Program-made: the position numbers and the translations under genes
Shown: piece after piece, positions 10,042 through 20,582 of the stretch
How positions within the stretch are numbered: position 1 is the stretch's first letter
How the letters are laid out: the number at the start of each line of letters is the position of its first letter
Notes under the pieces: model-generated
Database searches by the model: none
What the model was told of the DNA's origin: nothing
Seen by the model: the letters and a program-made list of their open reading frames with translations, nothing else
Source of the DNA: Linum tenue
Taxonomy: Eukaryota; Streptophyta; Magnoliopsida; Malpighiales; Linaceae
Direction of reading: 5' to 3'
Length of the DNA stretch: 64,000 nucleotides
NCBI GenBank assembly: GCA_946122785.1
Contig: CAMGYJ010000006.1
Coordinates: 47,450,066 to 47,514,065, forward strand

Positions 10042-11456
10042 TTCCCCTTTGTTTCTTGATTGTTTGAGCTTGAATTATCGCGTCTTTGGCCTATTTTATG
10101 CTAGGTTGTGTTCCTTTATCACATTTCAGGTCCTAGCACATAAATTGAAGCATAGGCGCAAGTTTCAAGTCAATCAGAGATCAATTGACGATTCGGGAGA
10201 AGAAACTCGGGTATGACCTGAAGAAGAATGGATTTCTACCTCACCTAATGGACAAAGAATCATGCAATCTTGTTATGAAACGAAAGAGGACGAGACTACG
10301 AGCGTCTGGGATCAAACGGCGACTGATTCGGAGTCCGGACGAGGGAGAAACGAAGCATTGAATATAGGGGAACAGGCTCGGCAGTGAAAACACGGGCAGG
10401 AGGCCTTCAGAACACGGCCGTGTTCTGTGACCGTGCTTTTACTGCCGAGAGCTGATTTGAGTTTGGCCAACTCGAGCTGAAAACACGGGCGGGCTGAGGC
10501 AAAGCACGGCCGTGCCCTCGACCGTGCTTTGGCCACTGATGCCCTTTTTAAGCAGATTTCAGCCAAAACAGAGAGAGAGAGCTGGGTTTTGGATCCCAAA
10601 CACCCAAGGGACGAACCAAAGAAAGAGAGGGCGATTTGAGGGCATTCTAAGAGTGGAATTGGAGGATTTCTTCGCCTTGGAAGCTTGAGGAACAAGCCCG
10701 GACTTGAAGACTGATCATCTGAAGATTCTTACTGCAGTCTCTCTCTTCTCTATGGAGTAACTTCCCTTCACTTAGGTTTTGAGGAACCCTAGCCATGTTT
10801 GTTGGATTGGATGATTGTATGAGTACTCTGACTTGGTAATCTTGAGTTCATATTCAATCTATGCATGTTTTCATGATTCAATTCTGCTTTAGTCGAGATT
10901 ATTGATTCTGCTTTGATCCTATGAGAGCGAATACCTGATTAGGTCAATAGAGCACCATAGATTGATAGTATTGGATCGATTGCTTTAGTCGAGGGTTGAT
11001 TCAATGCTTTGTATCGATTGAGAACCTCATTCGATAGAGGGAATCTAGTTCAGAACGCCTTGATCAGTTGTTCTAGAGAAGGATACGTCCCTCTAGGCAA
11101 TTGACTCAAGAGGGCCTTGTTCCTTTAGTCGAGACTCAAGGTCTAGTTAAGGATTCTCCGCATTGTGAATGAAAGTGAAGCAGGTAAGAGATCATCAATC
11201 ATTAATCTGGCTAGTGGCTAGGGGGAATCATACCTAAGTGAGTTCCCAACCTGTAATTAAATTAACCTTAACTGTAGTTTGCTAGAGTAGTTTTAGTTCT
11301 TCTATCTTAATCTGGTTTGCTAGATAATGAACTGAAGCTGAGTAATAGTAACTCTAGAGACCCGTGGATTCGATATTTATTACTTGAGCCACTATACTGC
11401 AGTCCCTTTCATTGGTTACACTTGGCCATTGTTAGGAGTTGTGTCATAGCGAGTCA
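10042..11456 (+). repeat. 5' LTR of the nested element
   Basis: It matches 14214-15629 almost base for base. It lacks the outermost TGATGACTCGATATTTGC present in the 3' LTR. It ends GCGAGTCA. It contains the hairpin words of the family (ACACGGCCGTGT near 10413, GCACGGCCGTGC near 10504) and a CTTTTTAAG box near 10543 that could be the TATA region. The TATGGAGTA and ACCCTAGCC stretch near 10751 is shared by all LTRs of this lineage in the window. Confidence 0.9.
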
Positions 11457-11462
11457 AGTTTT

Positions 11463-11480
11463 TGGCGCCGTTGCCGGGGA
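11463..11480 (+). other. Primer-binding site, tRNA-Asp
   Basis: TGGCGCCGTTGCCGGGGA lies six bases after the LTR end and is complementary to the 3' end expected of plant tRNA-Asp. This supports Athila-lineage membership. Confidence 0.9.
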
Positions 11481-11592
11481 ATTTCTAGATTATTAGGAAA
11501 GGCAGAAGTTTGTTACTTTAGCGTTTTTCTTTTGTTTTCCACCCTTGCTTTTCACTTGGGTGTTTTTGTTTTTGTTGGTGCAGATCTGAATC

Positions 11593-12807
11593 ATGGATCC
11601 TCATGGCTTCTCCAACCATTGGGGGTATCCACCACCATCCGAGTGGTATTACCCCGAGACACCCTGGAGCAATCAAGGAGGAGAAGACTATGGATCCGGG
11701 TTCCAGTACCAACCCCCTTTCTATGGAGAACAATCTGACCCCTGGGCATATCAAGGACAATCTCATTACCAAGAAGACTTCCTCCCACAACCAGAAGGGC
11801 CATCAGCGTTGGAGTTACCCATGGCGGCCTTCACGGGCCATTCTGCAGAGCCATGCTACACTCCACAGCCAGATCCAAACTATGAACTGAGGCTTCTCTT
11901 GGAGCAGTTTACTCGAGCCTGTGAGAGAACATGCTCCAGGATGGATCCTCAAATCCAGGCCCTTCCCTCTTCCGATCCCTCATATCTCCGTGATATGGAG
12001 GAGGCTGTTCAACGCTCAGCGAAGCAAACAGAGTGGGTTGAGCAAGTTTGTGCACAACTTGCTCAAGATCACCCTTCTGCTACCATACAAGAAGAGGAGG
12101 AGGAAGAAGAAGGCTACACGGACATTAGGGAGCACACAGAAGTTGTCACGGAGAGCTCCCGTGATGATCATGATCAGGAATGTCCTGTCGTAGCCGACCA
12201 CCCTTTCCCACATCCCACACTGCGCTTTGAAGAGGTGGGCATGAGTGAGGAGATGCAAGAAGATCTCATGAAAGAAATTGCTTGGCAACTTGCTCTCCAA
12301 TCCGTGCTAGAAGAAGAAGAGCAAGAAAGGGTGCAGAAAGAGGTTGTGGAGGATGACGAAAGCGAAGCAGGAGGAGTTCTTGATCATTTCCCAGGGGTGA
12401 TACCACATGAAGAAGGAAGGGAGGTTGAAGGAGCAATTGGCGTCCAGGCTGAGGACGAAGTTGAGGTGGAAGAGGCTTGCACCGGCCATGAGTTACATGT
12501 GATATCTCCACCAAACTTCGAGGAATTGCTCAGCAAGGACCCATTTGCAGTGTCTCTTTGCCAGACCAAGGCCACATCGACATCGGTCCCTCTTGGTGGA
12601 CGCGATGGTGGCCAATCGATGCTGTCTTATCTGGTTTGGGGCAATGAGACGAGAGAAGTGAAGAAGAGGTCTCGAGGGTGGAGACTTCATCTGCATCAAG
12701 TACACGAGCCTTCATCACCTGCCACACCACATGCTCGTGACTTGAGACTCCACCTCATCGACGAGAACCTCAACTTCAAGGAGGTTCTAGCATGGACCGA
12801 AACTTAG
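11593..12807 (+). CDS. Gag-like protein of a non-autonomous Athila-type element
   Basis: An intact 404-codon frame starts 113 bases after the primer-binding site. The first 90 residues are rich in Tyr, Pro, Gln and Trp (SNHWGYPPPSEWYYPETPW). A helical stretch around residues 97-112 reads YELRLLLEQFTRACER. Long acidic runs follow (EEEEEEEEG near residue 170), and the C-terminus is basic then Leu-rich. No zinc knuckle, protease or polymerase motif is present. The place in the element and the similarity to the remnant at 459-1140 support a gag role. It is the only ORF of the element and appears undamaged. Gag assignment is by position and family; I recognise no standard gag domain. Confidence 0.65.
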   Translation: MDPHGFSNHWGYPPPSEWYYPETPWSNQGGEDYGSGFQYQPPFYGEQSDPWAYQGQSHYQEDFLPQPEGPSALELPMAAFTGHSAEPCYTPQPDPNYELRLLLEQFTRACERTCSRMDPQIQALPSSDPSYLRDMEEAVQRSAKQTEWVEQVCAQLAQDHPSATIQEEEEEEEGYTDIREHTEVVTESSRDDHDQECPVVADHPFPHPTLRFEEVGMSEEMQEDLMKEIAWQLALQSVLEEEEQERVQKEVVEDDESEAGGVLDHFPGVIPHEEGREVEGAIGVQAEDEVEVEEACTGHELHVISPPNFEELLSKDPFAVSLCQTKATSTSVPLGGRDGGQSMLSYLVWGNETREVKKRSRGWRLHLHQVHEPSSPATPHARDLRLHLIDENLNFKEVLAWTET

Positions 12808-14189
12808 GAGCCATCGTCCGGCTCACGACGTGAAAGAAGCGCTTGTTGGGAGGCAACCCAACCAGTCGGTTTGCATTTCTTTCTCTATTTATCCTCGGTT
12901 GAGTCAGTTTTGTTATTTGATTTTAGAGTCAATAACTCAACCTTTGTGAGATTTTGTGTGGTGTTTGTGTTCTGATTACTCTCTCTTCCTGGAATGCACC
13001 GCCTGCCCCGTCCATCATCATTCACCCTTGATCTGGTAACTTCGTTCTACCCTCCTTATCTTTCCTCCATTGAGGACAATGTCGTGCTTAAGTGTGGGGG
13101 GGTGTTCGATTATGTATGCGGGTGAATGTTTGGCTGTTTGTGTGCTTGGAGCCTAGTCCACTGTCCAAATTTTAAATTTGAGGGCTCCAAGTACGTGTTT
13201 CCTTGCAAATTGCCTGCTCAGTATGCTTTGAATTGACAGTCTCTATAGTAACGTGCAACCTAGGGAGGTAGTGTAGCACTATGGAGGATGTTGAAGTATA
13301 AGATTTTTCCTATCTAGCTCTCTGCTGTGTCAGTTGATTTTGTGAATTAGTGGAGCTAAGACCGTTGAATTCATGTGGTAATGGTGACTCTATTTTGATT
13401 GTGTTATGGACTCGTGTATCGAACAGGGTGCTCATGTGGCAAATGAAAAGCAGTTGGTCCTCCATGTCGAAATCATCAAAAATCTTAAACATGGGGTAAG
13501 CCCAACGTGTGTGGCACCGTTCATTGCACAAAATCGGGTTTTGGAAGAGATTTTAGTGATCCTTAGTGGGGTACTCCTACAAGGTGAAGCTAAGCTGTCT
13601 CTAGTACAAGTAAAACTTCCACCCGTTGAACGGTTTGCCTACTCGAGGATGTGTTTTTAAGGGCACGGATAGAGCTTCCGACCCCCCTTAATTTCATTGA
13701 CCCTCCACACGAGTTGAGGAAAAGGAGTTAAAAGAAGTACTCTGGCGAGCGCCAGATGTACAGAAATTGCTCTTGCTCGACTAATAAGGGTCGACCGTGC
13801 AAAAGACTGCAGTTGGAACCCCCGCCAAGTGAATAAAAAGGAAAAAAAAGTAAGTAAAATGAAAGTGAAAAAGGGGTTCCAACGGTGAAATGAAGTGAAA
13901 GAGCACCCCGGTACAACGAGTCCTTGGTTGTGAATGGTGTGAGTCCCTTTATCCATGAACTGACTGTCTTACTTCTACTTTTTCTCATGATCCTGGCTTG
14001 AGTCTAGTACTCGCATTGAGAGAGATAGGGAACGTCTTAGAAGACCAGTTGACCTCGTAAGCTGCTATATGATCTGGGAAATCCTCTACCGACGATCGGG
14101 GTTGTATGTTGCTATAGAGCTCTGGAGAGTTGCATTGGTTTGAGTTAGGTTTGCTTGGGGACAAGCAAACGGTTAAGTGTGGGGGGATT
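12808..14189 (+). other. Non-coding internal region with conserved Athila-like motifs and polypurine tract
   Basis: This 1.38-kb stretch has no convincing ORF. It holds the hairpin motif AGCGCTTGTTGGGAGGCAAC (from 12838), a first G-run block GCTTAAGTGTGGGGGGGTG near 13087, and a second block GGTTAAGTGTGGGGGGATTT at 14171-14190, which is the polypurine tract just before the 3' LTR. GGGGACAAGCAAAC precedes the second block. The same three motifs occur in the same order in the 22322-34198 element. Confidence 0.7.
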
Positions 14190-15629
14190 TGATGACTCGA
14201 TATTTGCACATGTTTTCCCCTTTGTTTCTTGATTGTTTGAGCTTGAATTATCGCGTCTTTGGCCTATTTTATGCTAGGTTGTGTTCCTTTATCACATTTC
14301 AGGTCCTAGCACATAAATTGAAGCATAGGCGCAAGTTTCAAGTCAATCAGAGATCAATTGACGATTCGGGAGAAGAAACTCGGGTATGACCTGAAGAAGA
14401 ATGGATTTCTACCTCACCTAATGGACAAAGAATCATGCAAGCTTGTTATGAAACGAAAGAGGACGAGACTACGAGCGTCTGGGATCAAACGGCGACTGAT
14501 TCGGAGTCCGGACGAGGGAGAAACGAAGCATTGAATATAGGGGAACAGGCTCGGCAGTGAAAACACGGGCAGGAGGCCTTCAGAACACGGCCGTGTTCTG
14601 TGACCGTGCTTTTACTGCCGAGAGCTGATTTGAGTTTGGCCAACTCGAGCTGAAAACACGGGCGGGCTGAGGCAAAGCACGGCCGTGCCCTCGACCGTGC
14701 TTTGGCCACTGATGCTCTTTTTAAGCAGATTTCAGCCAAAACAGAGAGAGAGAGCTGGGTTTTGGATCCCAAACACCCAAGGGACGAACCAAAGAAAGAG
14801 AGGGCGATTTGAGGGCATTCTAAGAGTGGAATTGGAGGATTTCTTCGCCTTGAAAGCTTGAGGAACAAGCCCGGACTTGAAGACTGATCATCTGAAGATT
14901 CTTACTGCAGTCTCTCTGTTCTCTATGGAGTAACTTCCCTTCACTTAGGTTTTGAGGAACCCTAGCCATGTTTGTTGGATTGGATGATTGTATGAGTACT
15001 CTGACTTGGTAATCTTGAGTTCATATTCAATCTATGCATGTTTTCATGATTCAATTCTGCTTTAGTCGAGAATATTGATTCTGCTTTGATCCTATGAGAG
15101 CGAATACCTGATTAGGTCAATAGAGCACCATAGATTGATAGTATTGGATCGATTGCTTTAGTCGAGGGTTGATTCAATGCTTTGTATCGATTGAGAACCT
15201 CATTCGATAGAGGGAATCTAGTTCAGAACGCCTTGATCAGTTGTTCTAGAGAAGGATACGTCCCTCTAGGCAATTGACTCAAGAGGGCCTTGTTCCTTTA
15301 GTCGAGACTCAAGGTCTAGTTAAGGATTCTCCGCATTGTGAATGAAAGTGAAGCAGGTAAGAGATCATCAATCATTAATCTGGCTAGTGGCTAGGGGGAA
15401 TCATACCTAAGTGAGTTCCCAACCTGTAATTAAATTAACCTTAACTGTAGTTTGCTAGAGTAGTTTTAGTTCTTCTATCTTAATCTGGTTTGCTAGATAA
15501 TGAACTGAAGCTGAGTAATAGTAACTCTAGAGACCCGTGGATTCGATATTTATTACTTGAGCCACTATACTGCAGTCCCTTTCATTGGTTACACTTGGCC
15601 ATTGTTAGGAGTTGTGTCATAGCGAGTCA
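14190..15629 (+). repeat. 3' LTR of the nested element
   Basis: This complete 1,440-bp LTR starts TGATGACTCG and ends GAGTCA. It begins directly after the polypurine tract. It is nearly identical to 10042-11456, and the MULE sequence resumes at 15630. Confidence 0.9.
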
Positions 15630-15775
15630 ACGAGCAACTACAGTAGGAGCCTCTGACTGATTTACAACCCTAAGTGATCTCTTCCTTCATGTTGATGCAT
15701 CAACAACCCTACCATCGAATCTATGCAACTCACTCCCACCCGCATCATCCATATCTTATCTACAAATTTACACAA

Positions 15776-16025
15776 TATCATACTTAGATGCGCACTAATT
15801 AATTAAATTTCTATTAACTAATGTACTATTAACATTAATTGTTAATTAATCACAAATTAATTAATATCATACTTAGATGCGCACTAATTAATTAAATTTC
15901 TATTAACTAATATACTATTAACATTAATTGTTAATTAATCACTAATTAATCACTATCATACTTAGATGCGCACTAATTAATTAAATTTCTATTAACTAAT
16001 GTACTATTAACATTAATTGTTAAAT
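15776..16025 (+). repeat. 89-bp tandem repeat, about 2.8 copies
   Basis: Units start at 15776, 15865 and 15954 with TATCATACTTAGATGCGCAC. Each continues into AT-rich sequence with TTAATTAAT words. The third unit is incomplete. The array belongs to the right part of the large MULE, beyond the nested LTR element. Confidence 0.85.
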
Positions 16026-16204
16026 CAATTCTTAATTAATTAATTTTCTATTAACTAATCTAAGTAATTAAAGATTCATACGCCTATTACAAAAAAAAAA
16101 ACATTTATACACCAACTTAAAAAAATATTAACACTATTTTCTAAAAACTAATTAAGTAATTTTTTATTGACTAATTAATTAACATATTAAATTAAATTAA
16201 ATAC

Positions 16205-16560
16205 AAAAACTGGCCGGGACGAAAAAAATTTGCGGCCGGCGCGTCGCCGGGCCGAAAAAAATTTGCGCCAGGTGCGCCGCCGGGCCGAAAAAAATTTGCG
16301 GCCGGTGCGCCGCCGGGCCGAAAAAATCTTGTGGCCGGTGCGCCGCCGGACCGAAACTTTTTTGCGGCCGGCGCGACGCCCAGCCGAAATATTTTTTCGG
16401 CCCGTCGTCGCCCCGGCCGAAATATTTTTTCGGCTGGGCGTCGCGCCGGCCGAAAATTTCTTTCGGCCCGGCGGCGTTCCGGCCGCAAATTTTTTTCGGC
16501 CCACCGTGTTTTTCGCCGAAAAACTGGAAAAATTGCCGGAAAATTGAAAAACTTGCCGGA
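16205..16560. repeat. GC-rich repeat and foldback near the right MULE end
   Basis: Imperfect units of about 48 bases built on GCCGGGCCGAAAAAAATTTG run in one direction to about 16380. They then appear inverted (CAAATTTTTTTCGGCCC) to about 16505, giving a foldback centred near 16410. It resembles the foldback near the left end (4912-5164) in composition and in its CGGCC/GGCCG words. The long frames on both strands here are a by-product of the repeat. Confidence 0.75.
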
Positions 16561-16749
16561 AAAAGTAAACTTACTTGTTTTCCGACGATTGATGACGACA
16601 GGAGGTTGGCCGGCGACGGAAGAACGGTGCCGGCGACGGAGGCACTGGGCTCGTCGACAAAAGTGTTTTTGTTGGAATGAGTCAAATGTTAATGCATTCG
16701 AATTTATAGGAAGGGAAGGAAGGGAGAATTCAAAATTTGAATTCAACTT

Positions 16750-16808
16750 TTTTTTTTTTTTTTGGTTGGCGGCAAATAGCAATTTGGTTGGCGGCAAATA
16801 GCCGTTCA
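16750..16808 (-). repeat. Right terminal inverted repeat of the MULE
   Basis: On the minus strand two copies of GCTATTTGCCGCCAACCAA are followed by an A-run, mirroring 4646-4695. The flanking CATTGGTAG at 16809-16817 matches the left flank AATTGGTAG. Confidence 0.8.
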
Positions 16809-17946
16809 CATTGGTAGCTACAAAGGCGATAAAATCGCGAGACGAATCTTTGAGAGGTGAGTCCTGAAGCAAACTTGGCACTTTAGCAAATACAAAACAA
16901 TTGACATCGGTTATAAACTTATTATAATCCATTCATTCAATGGGGATTGAGATAGTAACATCTTGGAATGGAGTGTTTACCTTACTGAGATCGAACCCGA
17001 TTATAACTCAAAAGGAAGTTACCACGACACCAGTTCTCACGTACATGGAAAATTCCTTATTTTACCTTCGTTCTGTTTTTATATATACTTCCTCCAAAAA
17101 TATGCAAATAATTAAATCTAATTTCAAACCAGACCTCTAGGGTTCCCACACCAAGAAAGAAGAAGGATACCAAAAAAATTCAAAGAAATTTCACAGAGAA
17201 TCAAGAACGCATGAGAGCTTAAATATGTTAGATCATAGTAATTACGGAGAAAACCTCAAGGATCTGAAAGTACAGAGGGAGGGATGCAGACTTATGACAC
17301 TGTTGTCATTAATCTAAAAACAAATCTCATCTAGACCACCAGGCTGCCGGGTAAGGGGCTCCTCTATGGCTCCAGGACCATCCTCCGCAGTGAGGCTCTA
17401 GCTCATGAGGAAAGACAGAACACGAAGGAGATAGATGGATGAGCTTCAAGATCTCAAGGATTAGCACCATCCTAACATGTATAATAACCATTAGATTAAG
17501 ATGTTGATGCTAAGACCACAATTAATTGAAGGATATTTTAGTAATGTTATATCAAACCCTAGTATAAAAATACTCCTTTCACCATCCCTCTCGCCCACGA
17601 CCGCCTTTCCATTTTCCCCTTTTTCTAGTTTCTACACCAACCGTCTCTCATCTCCCCCTTCTTATCCATCTCTGCGTACGGTTCGGCGACGGGGAGGAAA
17701 TGGCGGTCAAATAGATATGTGATGGAGGCAGACGGCGACACAGAAGAAGGGTAGCAGGAGATGTTGATTCAGGAAGTAGGTGGCGAGCTGGCGGTATTGA
17801 GGTTACCGCCAAGACTGTTGTGGAAGGTCAGAAAGAATACTAGAGAGAATGATGGATCAGTATAAGATTTGAGCAGATCCAACACAAGATCTAGGCTCTG
17901 TGTTGCGCTTCTATGTTCCAGATTTACAATCATCTACTCAACCGCC
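16809..17946. other. Intergenic sequence, no gene recognised
   Basis: The sequence is mostly AT-rich. A TC-rich stretch at 17577-17690 includes a 73-codon plus frame with low-complexity Ser/Pro/Phe content that I do not take as a gene. CAACCGCC at 17939-17946 is the left target duplication of the following hAT element. Confidence 0.5.
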
Positions 17947-19044
17947 CAATGCAGTCAAAAGCGCGATTCTACCTAAAAGCGGAAAAGGGGTAAAATCGAA
18001 AAGCGGCGAATCAAAGCGTAAAAGCGTAAGTTTTTGATGCATCATGTATAATAGTTAAAAATCTGTTAAGTACCACATGTATTATGCAAAATATGAGTGC
18101 ATGGAGTTTAGACAAGTGAATAAATACATGCAATTCATGTCCAAATTAAAGCAAATTCATAACATCTTAACAATAAGTTCATAAACATAAACTGTAACCC
18201 ACAAACGAGTTGATAACCAAATTCTCACAACATTAGCTTCACATTCTGCCATTGGTTTCTCAAAGGTTCAATTAGAAACACCACATATACATAATTTAGC
18301 AGTAGCATACGTAGGTAAACCAGTAGGTTATACGCCTATTGGAACTTATAAGTAGTTTCCTTCATTTTGCTGGGTTGGTTTAAATTATTGAGAATGTGTG
18401 AGTTGTAATTTAGCTAGATATACCTGCTAGGTTATATGTTCAGGGTGGACTAAGAGTTGAGAAGGGGAAGCATTTACCCACCATTTAGGAGTCATAGGTG
18501 AAGTGGCGATGGGGTATGACAAGATAGAGACATAAACTAACATGGTGTGGCGCCAGCGAGTGGCGACAAGCGACGACGAGTGCGACGGGTGCTGCCGCGT
18601 TGGAGCTATCGAGTGCGACGGGCTAGAGCTTCGCTGGAAGGTGACGACGACGGTTGCGCACTTGTAGCGGCAGCGAATACTTCACTGGAAGGCCGGCTGT
18701 GCGGTGGCGCAGAGTGTGCTGGAGTGCTGGAGATGGAGGATGAGGGATTGCGGAAGAGTGGTTTGGCAACCTCAGCCTAATATCCACCCCCTTTCACCCC
18801 TTTTTTTTGTCCGAAGTGATCAAAATGGCTTCTTTTTCATTTGGCGGAGACAATTTTCTCCTTTGCTTGGAATCGGATAAAAACGGTACGAAAGCGCGCT
18901 TTTATCCGATTTTAACGATTCTACTAATGCTTTTGACTGATTTTGAGTAAAATAAGATTTTATTAGTGATTTGAAACGTTTTCCTACCCTAGAAACGTAA
19001 AATCGTACGATTTTATGCTTTAAAGCGCGATTTTGACTACACTG
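17947..19044. mobile_element. Non-autonomous hAT-like element with CAACCGCC target duplication
   Basis: The ends are CAATGCAGTCAAAAGCGCG (left) and CAGTGTAGTCAAAATCGCGC (right end on the minus strand). The flanks carry an identical 8-bp CAACCGCC (17939-17946 and 19045-19052), the size used by hAT transposases. Subterminal parts are crowded with AAAGCG and AAATCG words. The middle (18540-18780) is distinctly GC-rich and unlike the AT-rich ends. No transposase domain is seen. A second member of the same family is at 40753-41383. Confidence 0.8.
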
Positions 19045-19052
19045 CAACCGCC

Positions 19053-20577
19053 TGACTCGCACGAAAGTGCTCCATAAATTAATCCCGACTAGAGTCTAAG
19101 TTTTTAAACTCTAGCCGTGTGCAGTATAGAGCAAGTATTTAACTATCGACTCGGGCCGGTCCATGTACCCCTACTTCAATCGCTTAAATTGTTATCTAGC
19201 AAAACGGTTTTGGGTTTTAAAACTAAGAAAACTACAAAATTAAACTAGCAAAGGAAATTAAATAAAGAAAATTCTAACTAAGGGAGCTTCACCCAGGAGT
19301 TGCTTCCCCCTAACTAGCTACCGTGACCCGCTGGATTGAAACGATTGCTTTGGGCAAGGTAACCGCGAACCGTAAAGGGATGCATATATGGTTGGAGACC
19401 GCAATCTCAATTGCTCAACCGAGGTAAACATCAAAGGCCGTGTTACTCGACCCTCTCGATTTAGATAATCGGTAGTTGACTTGCTCCCTCACTCAACTCA
19501 AAGGGCGGACGGTTTAATCGCGATTAACCGATTTGCTTAATTCAACATTGCGGTTTGCCCTAAATTAACCTAGTTAGGTGGCTTAAAAAGTTAAAGGAAA
19601 ACCAAATCGATTGAGTCTCCCTTGGAAGGGGGATTTTCCTCTCTAAGCTAGGTTAAAGTGGCTAATTAGATTGCAAAGCACCAACATGCACAAACCTAAG
19701 GTGCTAAGCACAATTATGCACAAACCTAAGGATGCTAAGAACAAAACATGCACAACCCCTAGATTGCTAAGCACAAACATGCACAATCAACATGAATTAT
19801 ACCTCAATCATTGAATTAAACAATACCCAATGACAATCATTCAATCTAAACAAGTAATTACAAAGTATTAGTTAGGGATCTACAACACCCAAGAGAAAAG
19901 AGTGAGTTTCTAGAGAGAGTGAGAGGTGAGATTACAAAGAAACCTCTAGATCTTCTTTTTTTTTTCTAGGCTTGATTCCTAGCTTCCAAGCTTGATCAAT
20001 GCCTTCAATTAAGCTCGAAGATCACTCCCTCTCTCACTAGAACTCCCCTTTGGTGTTTTGGATTGAAACCCTAGAGAAAGAAAGTGTTCCTTCTCCCAAA
20101 ACCAGCTCTCCTTTCCCTCTCCCTGCTGTTGTCTTCATATTTGTCAGAATGCGATTAGTTCACGGACGCGTTGGCCAGTTCACGGTCTTGAACACCTAAA
20201 CGCGTCCGTGAACTCAGTCGTCTCCAAGATGGACCGTCTTAGAGACCGTGAACTGCCTTGTCGTCAGTAACTTCAGGAACCTCGCTGGACGCCTCGGTGT
20301 TCACGGTCTTATAAGACCGTGAACTGCGGCTGTTTCCTAGGATGCCTTCACTTCACTGTTACGAGGCAATTGTCACTACTTCGGACTTTTCTTCGGTTTT
20401 TGCACTTTTTGACCTCCAATTATCCCAAACTTCAACCTAGACCCTTTCACACGTGCTAGGACCTGAAATGTATCAAAACAAACACAACCTAGCGTGAAAT
20501 ATGCCGAGGAACGATGAAATACTAAGCTAAACGAATAAGAAATGAGGGATAAAATGTGTACATTTGGGCCCGAATCA
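19053..20577 (-). repeat. Solo LTR of the Athila-like family
   Basis: The 1,525-bp LTR starts TGACTCGC and ends GAATCA with no primer-binding site or internal sequence on either side. The flanks CCGCC (19048-19052) and TCGCC (20578-20582) fit a 5-bp target duplication with one change. It is homologous throughout to 32620-34198, including the GCTAAGCACAA/ACATGCACAA minisatellite (19670-19790) and the hairpin words (CACGGTCTTATAAGACCGTG at 20302-20321). It probably arose by recombination between the two LTRs of a full element. Confidence 0.8.
19670..19790 (+). repeat. LTR-internal minisatellite, about 30-bp units
   Basis: Four imperfect units alternate GCTAAGCACAA and ATGCACAAACCTAAGG. The same array occurs in the LTR at 33230-33385 and is deleted from the LTR at 22322-23632. 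Confidence 0.7.
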
Positions 20578-20582
20578 TCGCC

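Larger units (their letters stand above)
10042..15629 (+). mobile_element. Young gag-only Athila-like LTR retrotransposon nested in the MULE
   Basis: There are two LTRs (10042-11456 and 14190-15629), a perfect tRNA-Asp primer-binding site, one gag-like ORF and a polypurine tract. There is no protease, reverse transcriptase, RNase H or integrase, so the element must borrow enzymes. By eye the LTRs differ at about five positions over 1.4 kb (over 99.5% identical), so insertion is recent. The left LTR lacks about 25 bases at its outer end compared with the right one, and no clear 5-bp target duplication could be found. The insertion interrupts the start of the PMD gene. Confidence 0.85.
4640..16808. 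mobile_element. 12.2-kb MULE (FAR1/OTU type) with a nested LTR retrotransposon
   Basis: The terminal repeats share GCTATTTGCCGCCAA. Each end holds two tandem copies of GCTATTTGCCGCCAA followed by an A-run (4646-4695; minus strand of 16750-16802). The flanks AATTGGTAG (4631-4639) and CATTGGTAG (16809-16817) form a 9-bp target duplication with one mismatch, the usual size for Mutator-like elements. Inside are a transposase-OTU gene, an antisense plant-mobile-domain gene, GC-rich foldbacks near both ends and AT-rich tandem repeats. Removing the nested LTR element leaves about 6.6 kb. The genes carry disabling changes, so this copy is probably no longer autonomous. Confidence 0.85.

Noticed and set aside
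16187..16932. A 246-codon minus-strand frame and its neighbours near the right MULE end
   Set aside because: They arise from the 48-bp GC-rich repeat units; the translation is a repeat of AERRAEK/RPGRRPAE-like text with no domain, and frames are open on both strands.
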